From: Aureivirga marina
Lineage (GTDB): Bacteria > Bacteroidota > Bacteroidia > Flavobacteriales > Flavobacteriaceae
DNA length: 64,000 nt
Direction of reading: 5' to 3'
Assembly: GCF_015767265.1 (NCBI RefSeq)
Contig: NZ_JADPIB010000010.1
Span: 28,629-92,628, forward strand
Below the pieces are notes generated by a model, which was not told where the DNA came from, did no database searches, and was given only the letters and a program-made list of their open reading frames with translations. Of this stretch, positions 9,217-19,023 are shown one piece after another. The stretch's first letter is position 1; the number at the start of each line of letters is the position of its first letter. Both the position numbers and the translations under genes were made by a program.

Positions 9217-9588
9217 ATGGCTTTAATTCGCTTTGAAATCGAAAATGATTTTCTTGTAATTTTAGATGAAAAGAAAACCATCATAAAATTAGAAGATATT
9301 AATTATGTTGCAATTGAAAAAAAATATAACTTCAAATATTTATACTATTATTTATTAATTTCAATAGGTATTATGCTATTAATAAGTTTTATACCAAAAA
9401 TAATACTCTTAATCATAATAAACACAGTTATTCATCTATTAATTTTGTTAGATAGCAAAAAAGAAAAATTGGTTATAAAATACAAAAAGGAAATTTTAAA
9501 AATTCCAACAGAACTAATTTTCCCTATTCAACAAGAACACATATTCAATTTAATTTTAAATCAAAAAAACGTAGAAATAAATTCATAA
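9217..9588 (+). CDS. Small membrane protein of unknown function
   Basis: 123 residues: a soluble N-terminal beta-like part (1-40), a hydrophobic hairpin of two TM helices (about 44-80) and a basic C-terminal part. This soluble-TM-TM-soluble layout occurs in PH-like or YcxB-like small proteins, but similarity is too weak to name one. Last gene before a strong terminator. Confidence 0.6.
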   Translation: MALIRFEIENDFLVILDEKKTIIKLEDINYVAIEKKYNFKYLYYYLLISIGIMLLISFIPKIILLIIINTVIHLLILLDSKKEKLVIKYKKEILKIPTELIFPIQQEHIFNLILNQKNVEINS

Positions 9589-9589
9589 A

Positions 9590-9616
9590 AAAATCCTCTT
9601 TAAAAAAGAGGATTTT
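9590..9616. terminator. Bidirectional intrinsic terminator
   Basis: A perfect 11-bp stem AAAATCCTCTT/AAGAGGATTTT with a 5-nt loop and T/A flanks. It separates the small-gene run from the end of the convergent haem operon. Confidence 0.85.
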
Positions 9617-9638
9617 TCATTTTATAATATCTTAAGTC

Positions 9639-10664
9639 TTATTGACCATATTCTTTTACTGCATCTACGAATGCTTTAGCATTATCTACAGGAATATTTG
9701 GTAAAATACCGTGACCAAGATTCGCAACATATCTGTCTTTTCCGAATCCGTCAATCATTTCAGTTACCATTTTCTTTAACTCAGGAATTGGTGTTAATAA
9801 TCTTGAAGGATCAAAGTTTCCTTGTAAAGTAATATTCCCTCCAGTTAATTTTCTTGCATTTTCTGGTGTGATTGTCCAATCAACTCCTAAAGCAGCAGCT
9901 CCAGATTTTGACATTTCTTCTAAAGCAAACCAACATCCTTTTCCGAAAGCGATAACTTCTGTTTCGTCTTTTAAAGCATCGATAATTTGTTGGATATATT
10001 TCCAAGAAAATTCTTGATAATCTACTGGTGATAACATTCCTCCCCAGCTATCAAAAACTTGCACAGCATTTACTCCAGCAACTACTTTTGCTTTTAAATA
10101 AGCAATTGTTGTATCTGTGATTTTTTGTAATAATTGGTGTGCTGCAACAGGATTTGTATAACAGAATTCTTTTGCTTTATCAAAGTTTTTCGAACCTTGA
10201 CCTTGCACAGCATAACAAAGAATTGTCCATGGAGATCCAGCAAAACCAATCAATGGAACCTCATCATTCAACATTTCTTTTGTCATCTTAATTCCATCCA
10301 TCACATAATCTAAAGCAACATTTGGATCAGGAACAATTACATTATCCACATCTTTTTGCGTACGAATTGGATTTGGTAAATAAGGTCCAAAATTTGGCTT
10401 CATTTCCACTTCAATATTCATCGCTTGTGGTACTACTAAAATATCCGAGAATAAAATTGCAGCATCCGTTCCTACTTGGTGAATTGGCATAACAGTAATT
10501 TCTGCTGCTAATTCTGGAGTACGACAACGAGTAAAAAAGTCATACTTCTCTTTCAACTTCATAAAATCTGGAAGGTAACGTCCAGCTTGACGCATCATCC
10601 ACACTGGAGGACGTTCTACTTCTTCTCCTTTTAGTGCTCTTAAAAATAAATCGTTCTTCAACAT
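9639..10664 (-). CDS. hemE: Uroporphyrinogen decarboxylase
   Basis: The 341-residue protein has the family length and signatures: [13 protein letters not shown] near 18-28 (the substrate-binding Arg pair) and an I-L-F-S-D-I-L segment holding the catalytic Asp near 70, ending with N-L-G-H-G-I-L-P near 315-322. It removes four acetate carboxyls from uroporphyrinogen III to give coproporphyrinogen III in the cytoplasm. Last gene of the minus-strand hem operon, 56 bp after hemL; a terminator lies just beyond. Confidence 0.98.
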   Translation of the reverse strand: MLKNDLFLRALKGEEVERPPVWMMRQAGRYLPDFMKLKEKYDFFTRCRTPELAAEITVMPIHQVGTDAAILFSDILVVPQAMNIEVEMKPNFGPYLPNPIRTQKDVDNVIVPDPNVALDYVMDGIKMTKEMLNDEVPLIGFAGSPWTILCYAVQGQGSKNFDKAKEFCYTNPVAAHQLLQKITDTTIAYLKAKVVAGVNAVQVFDSWGGMLSPVDYQEFSWKYIQQIIDALKDETEVIAFGKGCWFALEEMSKSGAAALGVDWTITPENARKLTGGNITLQGNFDPSRLLTPIPELKKMVTEMIDGFGKDRYVANLGHGILPNIPVDNAKAFVDAVKEYGQ

Positions 10665-10720
10665 ATATCTGGTTCGAATTTCTTCGATTGTTTTTTAATT
10701 AATAAATTCTTACGTAAAAA

Positions 10721-12031
10721 CTAAGCTTCTACTTTTGACTTTTGAAACTCTGCTACTTTTTCCATTGCTTTATGAATTGCTTTAGAAGTTTTTTCTAAAT
10801 CTTTTTCAGATAAAGCAGTAGATAAGAACCATGCTTCAAATTGCGATGGTGGAATAAATAATCCTTGTTTGATTAATTCCCAAAAGAAAACACCAAAACT
10901 TTCCGTATCACTTGTTTGAGCAGAAGGGAAATCTGTAACTTTTACATCTGTAAAGAAAGGATTAATCATTGATCCAAATCTATTTACAGTTAAAGGTACA
11001 TTATGAATTTTTGCAGCTCCTAATAAAATCTTCTCGATTTTCTCTGCTAAAATATCAAATCCTTTATATGGGTTTTCTTTCTTTAATTGTGTTAATGTAG
11101 AAATTCCAGCAGCCATTGCAATTGGGTTTCCAGAAAGTGTTCCTGCTTGGTACATTCCTCCAAGTGGCGCAACCATTTCCATGATTTCATTTCTAGCTCC
11201 ATAAGCTCCAACAGGGAAACCTCCACCAATTACTTTTCCTAAACAAGTAATATCAGCTTCTACTCCTAAAACTTCCTGTGCCCCACCAAACTTAGAACGG
11301 AATCCTGTCATTACCTCATCTACAATTAATAAAGCTCCTTTTGATTCTAAATAAGCTTTTAATTCTTGTAAAAATCCATTTTGAGGAACAACAACTCCCA
11401 TATTTCCAGCAACTGGTTCTAAAATAACTCCAGCAATATCATCTGAATCTTCGAAGTGTTTCTTTACACTTTCTAAATTATTATATTCTGCAATTAAAGT
11501 ATTTTCAACTGCTTTTTCTGGAACACCTTTACTTCCTGGTAAACTTAAAGTCGCTAAACCAGAACCTGCTGCAACTAATAATGCATCAGAATGTCCGTGA
11601 TAACATCCAGAGAATTTGATGATTTTATTTTTTCCTGTATAAGCTCTTGCTAAACGAATTGCACTTAAAACTGCTTCTGTTCCAGAGTTTACAAAACGAA
11701 CTTTATCCATTCCTGGAAAAGCTTTACAAATAATCTTTGCAAGTTTTAATTCTCCTTCTGAAGTTGCTCCGAATGAATATCCATTTTTTAACGCTTTTTT
11801 GATTGCTTTTTCAACTTTCTTGTGACGGTGACCTAAAATCATTGGTCCATAAGAAAGAACGTAATCTACATAAGAATTTCCATCAACATCTTTGATTTTT
11901 GATCCTTTTGCTTTTTTAATAAATAATGGATTTCCTCCAACAGATTGAAATGCTCTAACTGGAGAGTTTACCGCACCTACTAAATGCACTAAACCTTTAT
12001 TGTATAATATTTCTGATTTTTCGAATGTCAT
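10721..12031 (-). CDS. hemL: Glutamate-1-semialdehyde 2,1-aminomutase
   Basis: The 436-residue class III aminotransferase fold matches GSA aminomutase: R-A-F-Q-S-V-G-G near 27, the V-N-S-G-T-E-A phosphate-binding motif near 114-120, the PLP-ring Asp in I-V-D-E-V (about 238) and the Schiff-base Lys in C-L-G-K-V-I-G-G-G (about 266). It moves the amino group of glutamate-1-semialdehyde, made by HemA, to give 5-aminolevulinate. It lies 20 bp after hemB in the same operon. Confidence 0.98.
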   Translation of the reverse strand: MTFEKSEILYNKGLVHLVGAVNSPVRAFQSVGGNPLFIKKAKGSKIKDVDGNSYVDYVLSYGPMILGHRHKKVEKAIKKALKNGYSFGATSEGELKLAKIICKAFPGMDKVRFVNSGTEAVLSAIRLARAYTGKNKIIKFSGCYHGHSDALLVAAGSGLATLSLPGSKGVPEKAVENTLIAEYNNLESVKKHFEDSDDIAGVILEPVAGNMGVVVPQNGFLQELKAYLESKGALLIVDEVMTGFRSKFGGAQEVLGVEADITCLGKVIGGGFPVGAYGARNEIMEMVAPLGGMYQAGTLSGNPIAMAAGISTLTQLKKENPYKGFDILAEKIEKILLGAAKIHNVPLTVNRFGSMINPFFTDVKVTDFPSAQTSDTESFGVFFWELIKQGLFIPPSQFEAWFLSTALSEKDLEKTSKAIHKAMEKVAEFQKSKVEA

Positions 12032-12051
12032 TTGGAATAGTTTTAAAGTGA

Positions 12052-13020
12052 CTATTGGTCTTTTAATAATTTCGCTACTTCTTTTGCAAAATAAGTAATG
12101 ATTATGTCTGCTCCTGCTCTCTTCATAGAAAGTAAAGACTCCATCATCACTCGTTCTCCATCAATCCAACCTTTTTCAGCAGCAGCTTTCACCATTGCAT
12201 ATTCTCCACTTACATTGTAGCAAGCTATTGGTCTATCAAAATTATTTTTTAAATCTCTAATAATATCTAGATAAGATAAAGCTGGTTTTACCATTAAAAT
12301 ATCTGCTCCTTCTTCATCATCAAAAGTTGCTTCTCTTAAACCTTCATCTCTATTTGATGGATCCATTTGATACGTTCTTCTATCTCCAAAACTTGGTGCA
12401 GAATCAGCTGCATCACGGAAAGGCCCGTAAAAAGCAGAAGCATATTTTACAGAATATCCCATAATTGGAATTTGGTAAAAACCTGTATTATCTAAAGCTT
12501 CACGAATTGTTTGAATTGTTCCATCCATCATTCCAGAAGGTGCTACCATGTCCACACCTGCTTTTGCATGAGAAATTACTTGTTTTGCAAGATTCACTAA
12601 AGTTTCATCATTATCCACATCATTATCGTGAATAATTCCACAATGTCCATGATCTGTATATTCGCAAAAACAAACATCTGTGATTACATATAAACTTGGA
12701 TAATTTTTCTTGATATAACGAATTGCTTGTTGCATGATTCCATCATCATTCCAAGTTTCTGTTCCTTTACAATCTTTGTTTGCAGGAATTCCGAAAAGTA
12801 AAACTGCTGGAATATTTAAAGCAACAACCTCATCCAACTCTTTGTGTAACGTATCTAATGAAAAACGTTTAATTCCTGGCATGGAAGGAATTTCAGTTTC
12901 AATATTCTCTCCTTCTTCAATAAATAAAGGGTAAATCAAATCATTCACTGAAAGAGAATTCTCTCTAACTAAACGGCGAATGTTTTCTGTCTTTCTTAAA
13001 CGTCTTGTTCTATTTAACAT
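12052..13020 (-). CDS. hemB: Delta-aminolevulinic acid dehydratase (porphobilinogen synthase)
   Basis: 322 residues, the usual length. A zinc-type active site is visible as D-V-C-F-C-E-Y ... H-C-G with Cys 117, 119 and 127. The two Schiff-base lysines fall at about 192 (Y-S-V-K-Y-A-S-A) and 245 (M-V-K-P-A). It condenses two ALA into porphobilinogen. The start overlaps the end of hemD by 11 bp, which points to coupled translation. Confidence 0.98.
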   Translation of the reverse strand: MLNRTRRLRKTENIRRLVRENSLSVNDLIYPLFIEEGENIETEIPSMPGIKRFSLDTLHKELDEVVALNIPAVLLFGIPANKDCKGTETWNDDGIMQQAIRYIKKNYPSLYVITDVCFCEYTDHGHCGIIHDNDVDNDETLVNLAKQVISHAKAGVDMVAPSGMMDGTIQTIREALDNTGFYQIPIMGYSVKYASAFYGPFRDAADSAPSFGDRRTYQMDPSNRDEGLREATFDDEEGADILMVKPALSYLDIIRDLKNNFDRPIACYNVSGEYAMVKAAAEKGWIDGERVMMESLLSMKRAGADIIITYFAKEVAKLLKDQ

Positions 13021-13681
13021 GGCTAAAATGTGCGTTCGTTATTTTAATCACCTCTTCCACTGTTGGTTTTTCAGCAACATAAATTTCATCAAAGTAAAAA
13101 GTTGCAGCAACAGCAGTTGTATTTCCAATACAAAATACGGGTATATTTATCTTATTTTCAGCTAAAATATAACTTTTTATTGCAGAAGGGCTAAAAAAAA
13201 GTACAGCATCAAATACTGTATTTAGCTTTATTTTTTCTAAAATAGTTTCGTAAACAATTACCTCATTTACTTTGATTTCATTTTCCTCTAAAATCTTAGA
13301 AAGTTCTTGTCTTCTTAAGTTTCCACAAAAGAAAGTAACTTCTGTTGGTTTTACTTCTTCTACCAAATACTCAGCTAATTCTTTTGCTCCGAAAAACATG
13401 GCTTTTACTTCGATATGTTGTTCTTGAAGCAAAGCTCTCGTTTTTTCTCCAACACAAAATACATTTTTAGTTTCAAAATGTATTTCTTCTTTTTTTTGCA
13501 AAACAGCTTTTACAGCATTTTGACTTGTAAAAATTAAAGTATCTGTTAGAGAATCCGAGTTAAAATCTCCCTTCACTTCCACTCGAATAAAAGAATAATC
13601 TTCCACTTCTACGTTTTCAAAAAGTTGCTTTTGGTTTGTAGTCAACAATTTTGTAGAAATTATTTGGAAAGGAGATTTCAT
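13010..13681 (-). CDS. hemD: Uroporphyrinogen-III synthase
   Basis: The 223-residue protein is poorly conserved, as HemD always is, but shows the family signs: two Rossmann-like halves, [10 protein letters not shown] near 47-56, V-F-C-V-G-E-K-T near 75 and a later V-L-F-F-S-P-S-A-I near 160. It closes hydroxymethylbilane with inversion of ring D. Its place between hemC (8 bp away) and hemB (11-bp overlap) supports the call. Confidence 0.93.
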   Translation of the reverse strand: MKSPFQIISTKLLTTNQKQLFENVEVEDYSFIRVEVKGDFNSDSLTDTLIFTSQNAVKAVLQKKEEIHFETKNVFCVGEKTRALLQEQHIEVKAMFFGAKELAEYLVEEVKPTEVTFFCGNLRRQELSKILEENEIKVNEVIVYETILEKIKLNTVFDAVLFFSPSAIKSYILAENKINIPVFCIGNTTAVAATFYFDEIYVAEKPTVEEVIKITNAHFSHVK

Positions 13682-13689
13682 TTCGGCAT

Positions 13690-14613
13690 TTATTTTTTCA
13701 TTTCTGCTTTAATTTCAATCATCAATTCTTTTCCTCCATCAGCAAGAAGTTCTTTTGCACAAGTTCCTCCAAAATTTTCAAAGTCAGAAATCATTCCTTT
13801 TTTCTCCACTCTAATTTCTCTTGAACCATCTATTGCGCTTAATACTCCAACAAAATGAATTTCTTCGTTTTCGATTGTTGCATTTCCACCGATTGGCGCA
13901 GTGCAACCACCTTCAAGAACTTTCATGAATTGACGCTCTACAAAAACAGCAATTTCTGTATTTCTATGATTTAATTTCTCACAAGCTTCCAACGCAGCTT
14001 TGTCAGCTTCTAAAGCTGTAACCATAATAGCTCCTTGTGCTGGCGCAGGAATCATCCAATCTAAATATTGGTGATTTTCTGGTAAAAGATTAATTCTTTC
14101 TAAACCTGCTGCTGCGAAAATTGCTCCGTTCCAATCATTGTCTTCTAGTTTTTGTAACCGAGTATTTACATTTCCTCTTAAACCAGTAATTGTATGATTT
14201 GGATATTTATGCAACCATTGCGCTCTTCTTCTCAAGCTTCCAGTTGCAATTGTTGCAGAATTTTCTTTTAAAAACTCTGTGTTATTTTTAAATACTAAAA
14301 CATCTAAAATATTTGCTCTTTCCAAAACTGCTGCTTGCACAATTTTTTCTGGCAAATCCGTAGGGACATCTTTAAGAGAATGCACAGCAATATCGATTTC
14401 TCCTCGTAACATTGCATTGTCTAAAGTTCTTGTAAAAAGCCCCATTCCTCCGATTTGATGTAAAGGTTTGTCTAAAACCTCATCTCCTGTTGAAGAAACC
14501 TCTACAATTTCTGTTTCGTATCCTAATTCGTTTAATTTATTTTCTACTAAATGTGCTTGCCATAAAGCTAATTCACTTGCTCTAGTTCCAATTCGGATTT
14601 TATTTTTCATCAA
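13690..14613 (-). CDS. hemC: Hydroxymethylbilane synthase (porphobilinogen deaminase)
   Basis: 307 residues with I-G-T-R-A-S-E-L-A near the start, H-S-L-K-D-V-P-T at about 78-85, the Arg cluster S-L-R-R-R near 126-130 and the dipyrromethane-cofactor Cys in L-E-G-G-C-T-A-P (about 237). It polymerises four porphobilinogens. The start lies 14 bp inside the 3' end of hemA, so translation is probably coupled. Confidence 0.98.
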   Translation of the reverse strand: MMKNKIRIGTRASELALWQAHLVENKLNELGYETEIVEVSSTGDEVLDKPLHQIGGMGLFTRTLDNAMLRGEIDIAVHSLKDVPTDLPEKIVQAAVLERANILDVLVFKNNTEFLKENSATIATGSLRRRAQWLHKYPNHTITGLRGNVNTRLQKLEDNDWNGAIFAAAGLERINLLPENHQYLDWMIPAPAQGAIMVTALEADKAALEACEKLNHRNTEIAVFVERQFMKVLEGGCTAPIGGNATIENEEIHFVGVLSAIDGSREIRVEKKGMISDFENFGGTCAKELLADGGKELMIEIKAEMKK

Positions 14614-15862
14614 TACTAATCGTATTAAAATTAAATACTTTTTGCATTACATCTATACTCATATCCATCGAAGTATCCTCATCTTTTAGATGTTTTACAA
14701 ATTGTGTAGTTATTTTTTGAATAAGGCGTGAAGTAATAATTTCTGCGTGTTCTAAGTTAAAATCTTTAATTTTCTTACGATGAAAATCTAATTCATCATT
14801 TTGAATTGATTGTAAAGATTCTTTTAAAGCATTGACAGCTGGAGTGAATTTTCTATGCTCTAACCAATCTAAAAATTCTGTTTTATGCTCTTCGATAATT
14901 CCTTCTGCAACAGGAATATCTTTTCTTCTTTTTTCAATAGTTCTATCTGTAATTTTAGAAAGTTCATCTACATTAATTAATGTAATATTTTCTAATTCTT
15001 TTACAGCAATATCTACATTTTCAGGCATCGATAAATCCATTACTAAAATTTCTTTATGACCTTCTAAATGTTGTTTTGTAATGGTTGGCTTATCAGCTCC
15101 TGTAGAAACAATTAAAATATCTGTATCTTTAATATCTTCGGCTAAATCGTGGTAGTTTCCTTTAGAAATCTCAGGATGTTCTGCTACGAAAGCTTCTGTT
15201 TTAGATTCTGTTCTATTGATTAATTTGATTTTACGGTTTAAGGTGTACTCTAAAATATTTTTACAAGTACTTTTTCCCATATCACCTAAACCAAAAACTG
15301 TTATATTTTTATTTGCAAGATCCGTTACATTTTCTAAAATATACTGAACAGCAGCATAAGCAACAGATGTTGTTCCAGAACTAATTTGCGTATTATTCTT
15401 TACATTTTTGCTTGCTTGTAAAACAGAATTCAGTAATCTTTCTAAATAAGCATTCGTTGTTCCAACTTCTTTTGCAGTCATGAATGATTGTTTTAATTGA
15501 GAAACAATCTCATAATCTCCAAGAATCTGACTATCCAAACCTGTTCCAATACGGAATAAATGATCAATAGCTTCACCATCTTTATAGACATTAGAAAATT
15601 TTGCAAAATCTTCTACAGATCCTTCTGAAAACTCACATAAAAGTTGGATTAATTCAAATGGGTGTTTTGCAAATCCTGTAATTTCTGTTCTATTACAAGT
15701 AGAGATAACGAAGATTCCGTCAATTCCTCTTTCCTTTGCTGCTTGTAGTAAAGCGATTTGATTTGGTTTTGAGATGCTGAAAGCTCCTCTAGTTTGAACG
15801 TCTGCTTTTTTGTAACTTAGCCCTATATTATATAATTTCCTTGTCATATCTTCAATACGCAT
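14600..15862 (-). CDS. hemA: Glutamyl-tRNA reductase
   Basis: About 420 residues from the chosen start. It has the thioester Cys in I-S-T-C-N-R-T-E (about Cys 56), a Rossmann motif V-F-G-L-G-D-M-G-K and the C-terminal dimerisation domain. It reduces Glu-tRNA to glutamate-1-semialdehyde, the first committed haem step. The frame stays open to an ATG at 15904, but a TACTTTTG -7 box (15893-15900) lies between, and a purine-rich AAGGAG sits about 10 nt before 15862. ATG 15862 is therefore preferred, with 15847 (M-T-R-K-L) as the alternative. First gene of the hemACDBLE operon. Confidence 0.95.
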   Translation of the reverse strand: MRIEDMTRKLYNIGLSYKKADVQTRGAFSISKPNQIALLQAAKERGIDGIFVISTCNRTEITGFAKHPFELIQLLCEFSEGSVEDFAKFSNVYKDGEAIDHLFRIGTGLDSQILGDYEIVSQLKQSFMTAKEVGTTNAYLERLLNSVLQASKNVKNNTQISSGTTSVAYAAVQYILENVTDLANKNITVFGLGDMGKSTCKNILEYTLNRKIKLINRTESKTEAFVAEHPEISKGNYHDLAEDIKDTDILIVSTGADKPTITKQHLEGHKEILVMDLSMPENVDIAVKELENITLINVDELSKITDRTIEKRRKDIPVAEGIIEEHKTEFLDWLEHRKFTPAVNALKESLQSIQNDELDFHRKKIKDFNLEHAEIITSRLIQKITTQFVKHLKDEDTSMDMSIDVMQKVFNFNTISIDEK

Positions 15863-15892
15863 AAACTTATTACTCCTTCCAATAAGTATCGA

Positions 15893-15900
15893 CAAAAGTA
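15893..15900 (-). promoter_or_regulatory. Putative -7 box of the hemA operon
   Basis: On the minus strand TACTTTTG fits TAnnTTTG. It predicts a transcript start near 15887 and a 5' UTR of about 25 nt before the ATG at 15862. No clear -33 TTG is seen. Confidence 0.5.
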
Positions 15901-16110
15901 CCACCTATTTGATAATAAAAACGTCGCTAAAAGAACTTTAAATTACGTCATAAGTGATTTTCGTTAATTTATAATGATTTTAAATAGAGTAAATCTCACT
16001 TAAAATCAACCATTTAAAGAGTTTTCAATTAATTCACTATTCAAATTACAAAAAATCATTTAACCTACAAAAGATTTAAAAACCCTGCATATTCGTATTA
16101 ATTTTTATTG

Positions 16111-16118
16111 TAATTTTG
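16111..16118 (+). promoter_or_regulatory. Putative -7 box for the AraC regulator
   Basis: TAATTTTG matches TAnnTTTG and lies 34 bp before the regulator start at 16153. It shares a 250-bp divergent intergenic region with the hemA promoter, a natural place for the regulator to act. Confidence 0.5.
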
Positions 16119-16152
16119 CCCTAATAATTGATAACAATACAGGAAATTATTC

Positions 16153-17049
16153 ATGAAAGTTCAACAAGGAAAATATAAAAATATCGACAAAAGTTCTTGT
16201 TTTTTATTAGATGATTCTGAGAAATTTTCGGTTTTATCTTTAGAAAACGACACAAACGAAGTAAAACATTATCAATATGTTTTGCCTAAAAGTTGCTTAC
16301 AATTATATTTCTGTTTGCATCAGGAAAGTAAAATTGCTTTCCAAATGGAACATTGTCAGATAAAATTAGAACCAAAAGAATCTGGAATGGTTTATTTTGA
16401 ACAAGAAAATATGCCACTTTTATTCGAATTGCAACCTAATTCGCAAATAATCACAATTCTTATTTCTGTAAATTATCTCCATTCTTTATTTTCTTCAGAA
16501 CAAAATTATATCATCAATTTTGACGATTTCAAAAGTGGAAAACCAATTATTGAAACAAAAGCAACAAATCCTTTAATTCAAACTGTTCTACATCAACTTT
16601 GTATTACAAAAATGGATGGAACATTACATTCTTTATATGTTAAAGGTAAAATTTACGAGTTGCTAAGTTTATATTTTAACTCGGCAGAAGAAAGTGATAT
16701 TGAGCGTTGTCCTTTTATGGCAAATGAAGAAACCGTTGCACAAATTAAAAGAGCAAAAGACATCATTATAGAAAATATGGCAAATCCTCCTTCTCTGGAA
16801 GAATTGTCAAAAATGGTCGGTTTAAATATCAAAAAATTGAAAATGGGATTTAAAGAATTCTATGGTCTTCCTGTTTTTACTTTTTTATTAAACTACAAAA
16901 TGGAACATTCCAAAAAGCTTTTATCAGAAAGTAATATGAATGTTAATGAAATCGCTTTGCAAGTTGGATACAGTACTTCAAGTCATTTTATTGCAGCATT
17001 TAAAAAGAAATTTGGAATTACTCCAAAACAATTTATGAAACAAGATTAA
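16153..17049 (+). CDS. AraC-family regulator beside the haem genes (PchR-like)
   Basis: 298 residues with a C-terminal AraC HTH pair at about 195-298 (L-E-E-L-S-K-M-V-G-L-N then V-N-E-I-A-L-Q-V-G-Y-S-T-S-S-H-F, ending F-G-I-T-P-K-Q-F). The N-terminal 180 residues resemble the sensory half of PchR-type regulators, which sense iron-chelator complexes in other bacteria. Lying between divergent hemA and hemH, it is a likely regulator of haem synthesis; that is inference from position. Confidence 0.85.
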   Translation: MKVQQGKYKNIDKSSCFLLDDSEKFSVLSLENDTNEVKHYQYVLPKSCLQLYFCLHQESKIAFQMEHCQIKLEPKESGMVYFEQENMPLLFELQPNSQIITILISVNYLHSLFSSEQNYIINFDDFKSGKPIIETKATNPLIQTVLHQLCITKMDGTLHSLYVKGKIYELLSLYFNSAEESDIERCPFMANEETVAQIKRAKDIIIENMANPPSLEELSKMVGLNIKKLKMGFKEFYGLPVFTFLLNYKMEHSKKLLSESNMNVNEIALQVGYSTSSHFIAAFKKKFGITPKQFMKQD

Positions 17050-17147
17050 TATTTTTAATTAAATAATATTCTTAGGTTAAGTAAACTATGCGTGATTTTT
17101 CAACTTTCATTCATTTTTTACTTGTCTAAAAAACAAATCAAAAAAGG

Positions 17148-17172
17148 ACACTTTTATAAAAGGTGTTTTTTT
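17148..17172 (+). terminator. Intrinsic terminator of the AraC regulator
   Basis: ACACTTTT pairs with AAAAGGTGT (one G-T pair) around a 3-nt loop, followed by seven T. It lies about 100 bp after the regulator stop codon. Confidence 0.7.
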
Positions 17173-17369
17173 GACAACAAGATCAAAAAACCATATTTTA
17201 ATTACTAAAATTCTTCCAAGGCTTCAGAATTTTATAACGTAATTAAAATATTATACTAATTATAAAAGAAGTAAAAATTAAAGATTTTTATTTTAATCAA
17301 CTATTAATAATTTCTATTCTGTAATCAACAAACAAAAGTAATTTTAATGCTTTTTCATAAATTAAATAG

Positions 17370-17377
17370 TATTTTTG
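17370..17377 (+). promoter_or_regulatory. Putative -7 box for hemH-hemJ
   Basis: TATTTTTG fits TAnnTTTG and would give a 5' UTR of about 65 nt before the hemH ATG. The -33 element is weak. Confidence 0.45.
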
Positions 17378-17448
17378 AAACTCTATTTAAACACTCTCTT
17401 TTTTAAGAGAAACTATTATTAAATAAACCAAAAACAAGCATAAACACT

Positions 17449-18468
17449 ATGAAAGGTGTACTACTTATAAATTTAGGTTCTCCAGATAGCACTTCCCCAA
17501 AAGATGTGAAAAAATATTTAGGAGAATTTTTAATGGATAAATATGTAATTGATATTCCAATTATTCCAAGAACTTTATTAGTGAAAGGAATTATTTTAAA
17601 TACAAGACCTAAAAAATCTGCTGCTGCGTATCAAAAAATTTGGTGGGAAGAAGGTTCTCCATTGATTGTTCTTTCTGAAAGATTTAAAGAAAAAGTAGCA
17701 AAAAATTGTTCTATTCCAGTTGCTTTAGGAATGCGTTATGGAAGTATGTCTATTCAAAAAGGAATGCAAGAATTGGTAGATCAAGGTGTGACAGAAATTT
17801 TGGCTGTTCCTCTTTATCCACATTATGCAATGTCTACAACTAAAACAGTAGAAGAAAAAGTAAAAGAGGTTCAAAATAAATATTTTTCTTCTGTAAAAGT
17901 TGATTTTCTAGAAGCTTTTTATAATAAAGAAGAATACATTGAAGTTTTAAGTAAATCTGTTGCTGATAAACTTTATTTTGAAGAATTTGATCATATACTT
18001 TTTTCTTATCATGGAGTTCCTGAAAGACATATTTTAAAGACAGATCCAACTAAATCGCATTGTAAAATCGATGGAAATTGTTGTAATCAAAAATCGGAAG
18101 CTCATAAATTTTGTTATAGACATCAATGTTTTGAAACAACAAAATTAGTTGCAAAAAAATTAGGTTTAAAAGAAGGAACTTATAGCGATTCATTCCAGTC
18201 AAGATTAGGAAGAGATCCTTGGTTACAACCTTATACAGATGCAGAAATAGAACGTTTTGCAAAAGAAGGAAAAACAAAATTAGCTGTTGTAACTCCAGCA
18301 TTTGTTGCTGATTGTTTAGAAACTCTGGAAGAAATTGCAATGGAAGGAAAAGAAGAATTTTTCGAAGCTGGAGGAAAAGAATTTATGCATATTCCTTGTT
18401 TAAATGACAATGATGATTGGGTTTCTGTGATGAAAAAATGGATTGAAAACTGGATTTCTAAAAATTAA
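17449..18468 (+). CDS. hemH: Ferrochelatase
   Basis: 339 residues with the family start (V-L-L-I-N-L-G-S-P-D), the catalytic His in S-Y-H-G-V-P-E-R-H (about 188) and the late acidic segment V-A-D-C-L-E-T-L-E-E near 286-295. It inserts Fe2+ into protoporphyrin IX. Between 205 and 227 there are five cysteines (C205, C211, C212, C222, C227), which raises the possibility of an iron-sulfur cluster as in some bacterial ferrochelatases; that is not proven here. It sits 5 bp before hemJ, forming a two-gene unit. Confidence 0.97.
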   Translation: MKGVLLINLGSPDSTSPKDVKKYLGEFLMDKYVIDIPIIPRTLLVKGIILNTRPKKSAAAYQKIWWEEGSPLIVLSERFKEKVAKNCSIPVALGMRYGSMSIQKGMQELVDQGVTEILAVPLYPHYAMSTTKTVEEKVKEVQNKYFSSVKVDFLEAFYNKEEYIEVLSKSVADKLYFEEFDHILFSYHGVPERHILKTDPTKSHCKIDGNCCNQKSEAHKFCYRHQCFETTKLVAKKLGLKEGTYSDSFQSRLGRDPWLQPYTDAEIERFAKEGKTKLAVVTPAFVADCLETLEEIAMEGKEEFFEAGGKEFMHIPCLNDNDDWVSVMKKWIENWISKN

Positions 18469-18473
18469 AAATT

Positions 18474-19016
18474 ATGTATTTAGACGTAAAAGCATTACAT
18501 ATAATTTTTATTGTTACTTGGTTTGCTGGATTATTTTATATCGTTCGTTTGTTTATTTATCATTCTGAAACAAAAGAAATGGATGAGCCAAAACGTAGCA
18601 TTTTACAAGAGCAATATAAATTGATGAGTTACAGACTTTGGTATATTATCACATGGCCTTCTGCAATTATTACTTTGATTTTGGCAAGTATTCTTTTGTA
18701 TTTAAATCCAGCTTGGTTAACGCAAAAATGGATGTTAATTAAACTCGTTTTTGTGTTTTTCCTTTATGTTTATCATTTTGTTTGTCATAAAATTTACAAG
18801 CAATTACAAAATGATGAAATCAAATATTCTTCAACAAAATTGCGAATTTGGAATGAAGTTTCTACAATTATTCTTTTTGCTGTAGTGTTTTTAGTCGTTC
18901 TTAAAAATGCAATTAGTTGGGTTTGGGGAGTAATCGGAATTGTTTTATTCTCTGTTATAATAATGATGGGAATCAAACTCTACAAACGAATTCGAATGAG
19001 AAACGGTGAAAAATAA
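18474..19016 (+). CDS. hemJ: HemJ-type protoporphyrinogen oxidase (CopD/UPF0093 family)
   Basis: A 180-residue protein with four to five TM helices. The N-terminal pattern K-A-L-H-I-I-F-I-V-T-W-F-A-G-L-F-Y and R-L-F-I-Y-H is diagnostic of HemJ and includes its essential His near residue 9. HemJ oxidises protoporphyrinogen IX to protoporphyrin IX in the membrane, replacing HemG and HemY. Its position 5 bp after hemH, the next enzyme in the pathway, supports the call. Confidence 0.92.
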   Translation: MYLDVKALHIIFIVTWFAGLFYIVRLFIYHSETKEMDEPKRSILQEQYKLMSYRLWYIITWPSAIITLILASILLYLNPAWLTQKWMLIKLVFVFFLYVYHFVCHKIYKQLQNDEIKYSSTKLRIWNEVSTIILFAVVFLVVLKNAISWVWGVIGIVLFSVIIMMGIKLYKRIRMRNGEK

Positions 19017-19023
19017 AATATCA

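Larger units (their letters stand above)
17050..17448. other. Intergenic region between the AraC gene and hemH
   Basis: 399 bp without a credible gene. It holds the AraC gene terminator (17148-17172) and a probable hemH promoter box (17370-17377); the rest is AT-rich with no other structure I can support. Confidence 0.5.

Noticed and set aside
17840..18340. Two minus-strand open frames inside hemH
   Set aside because: They lie wholly within hemH in antisense, are Leu/Phe/Tyr-rich by codon complement and have no promoter.
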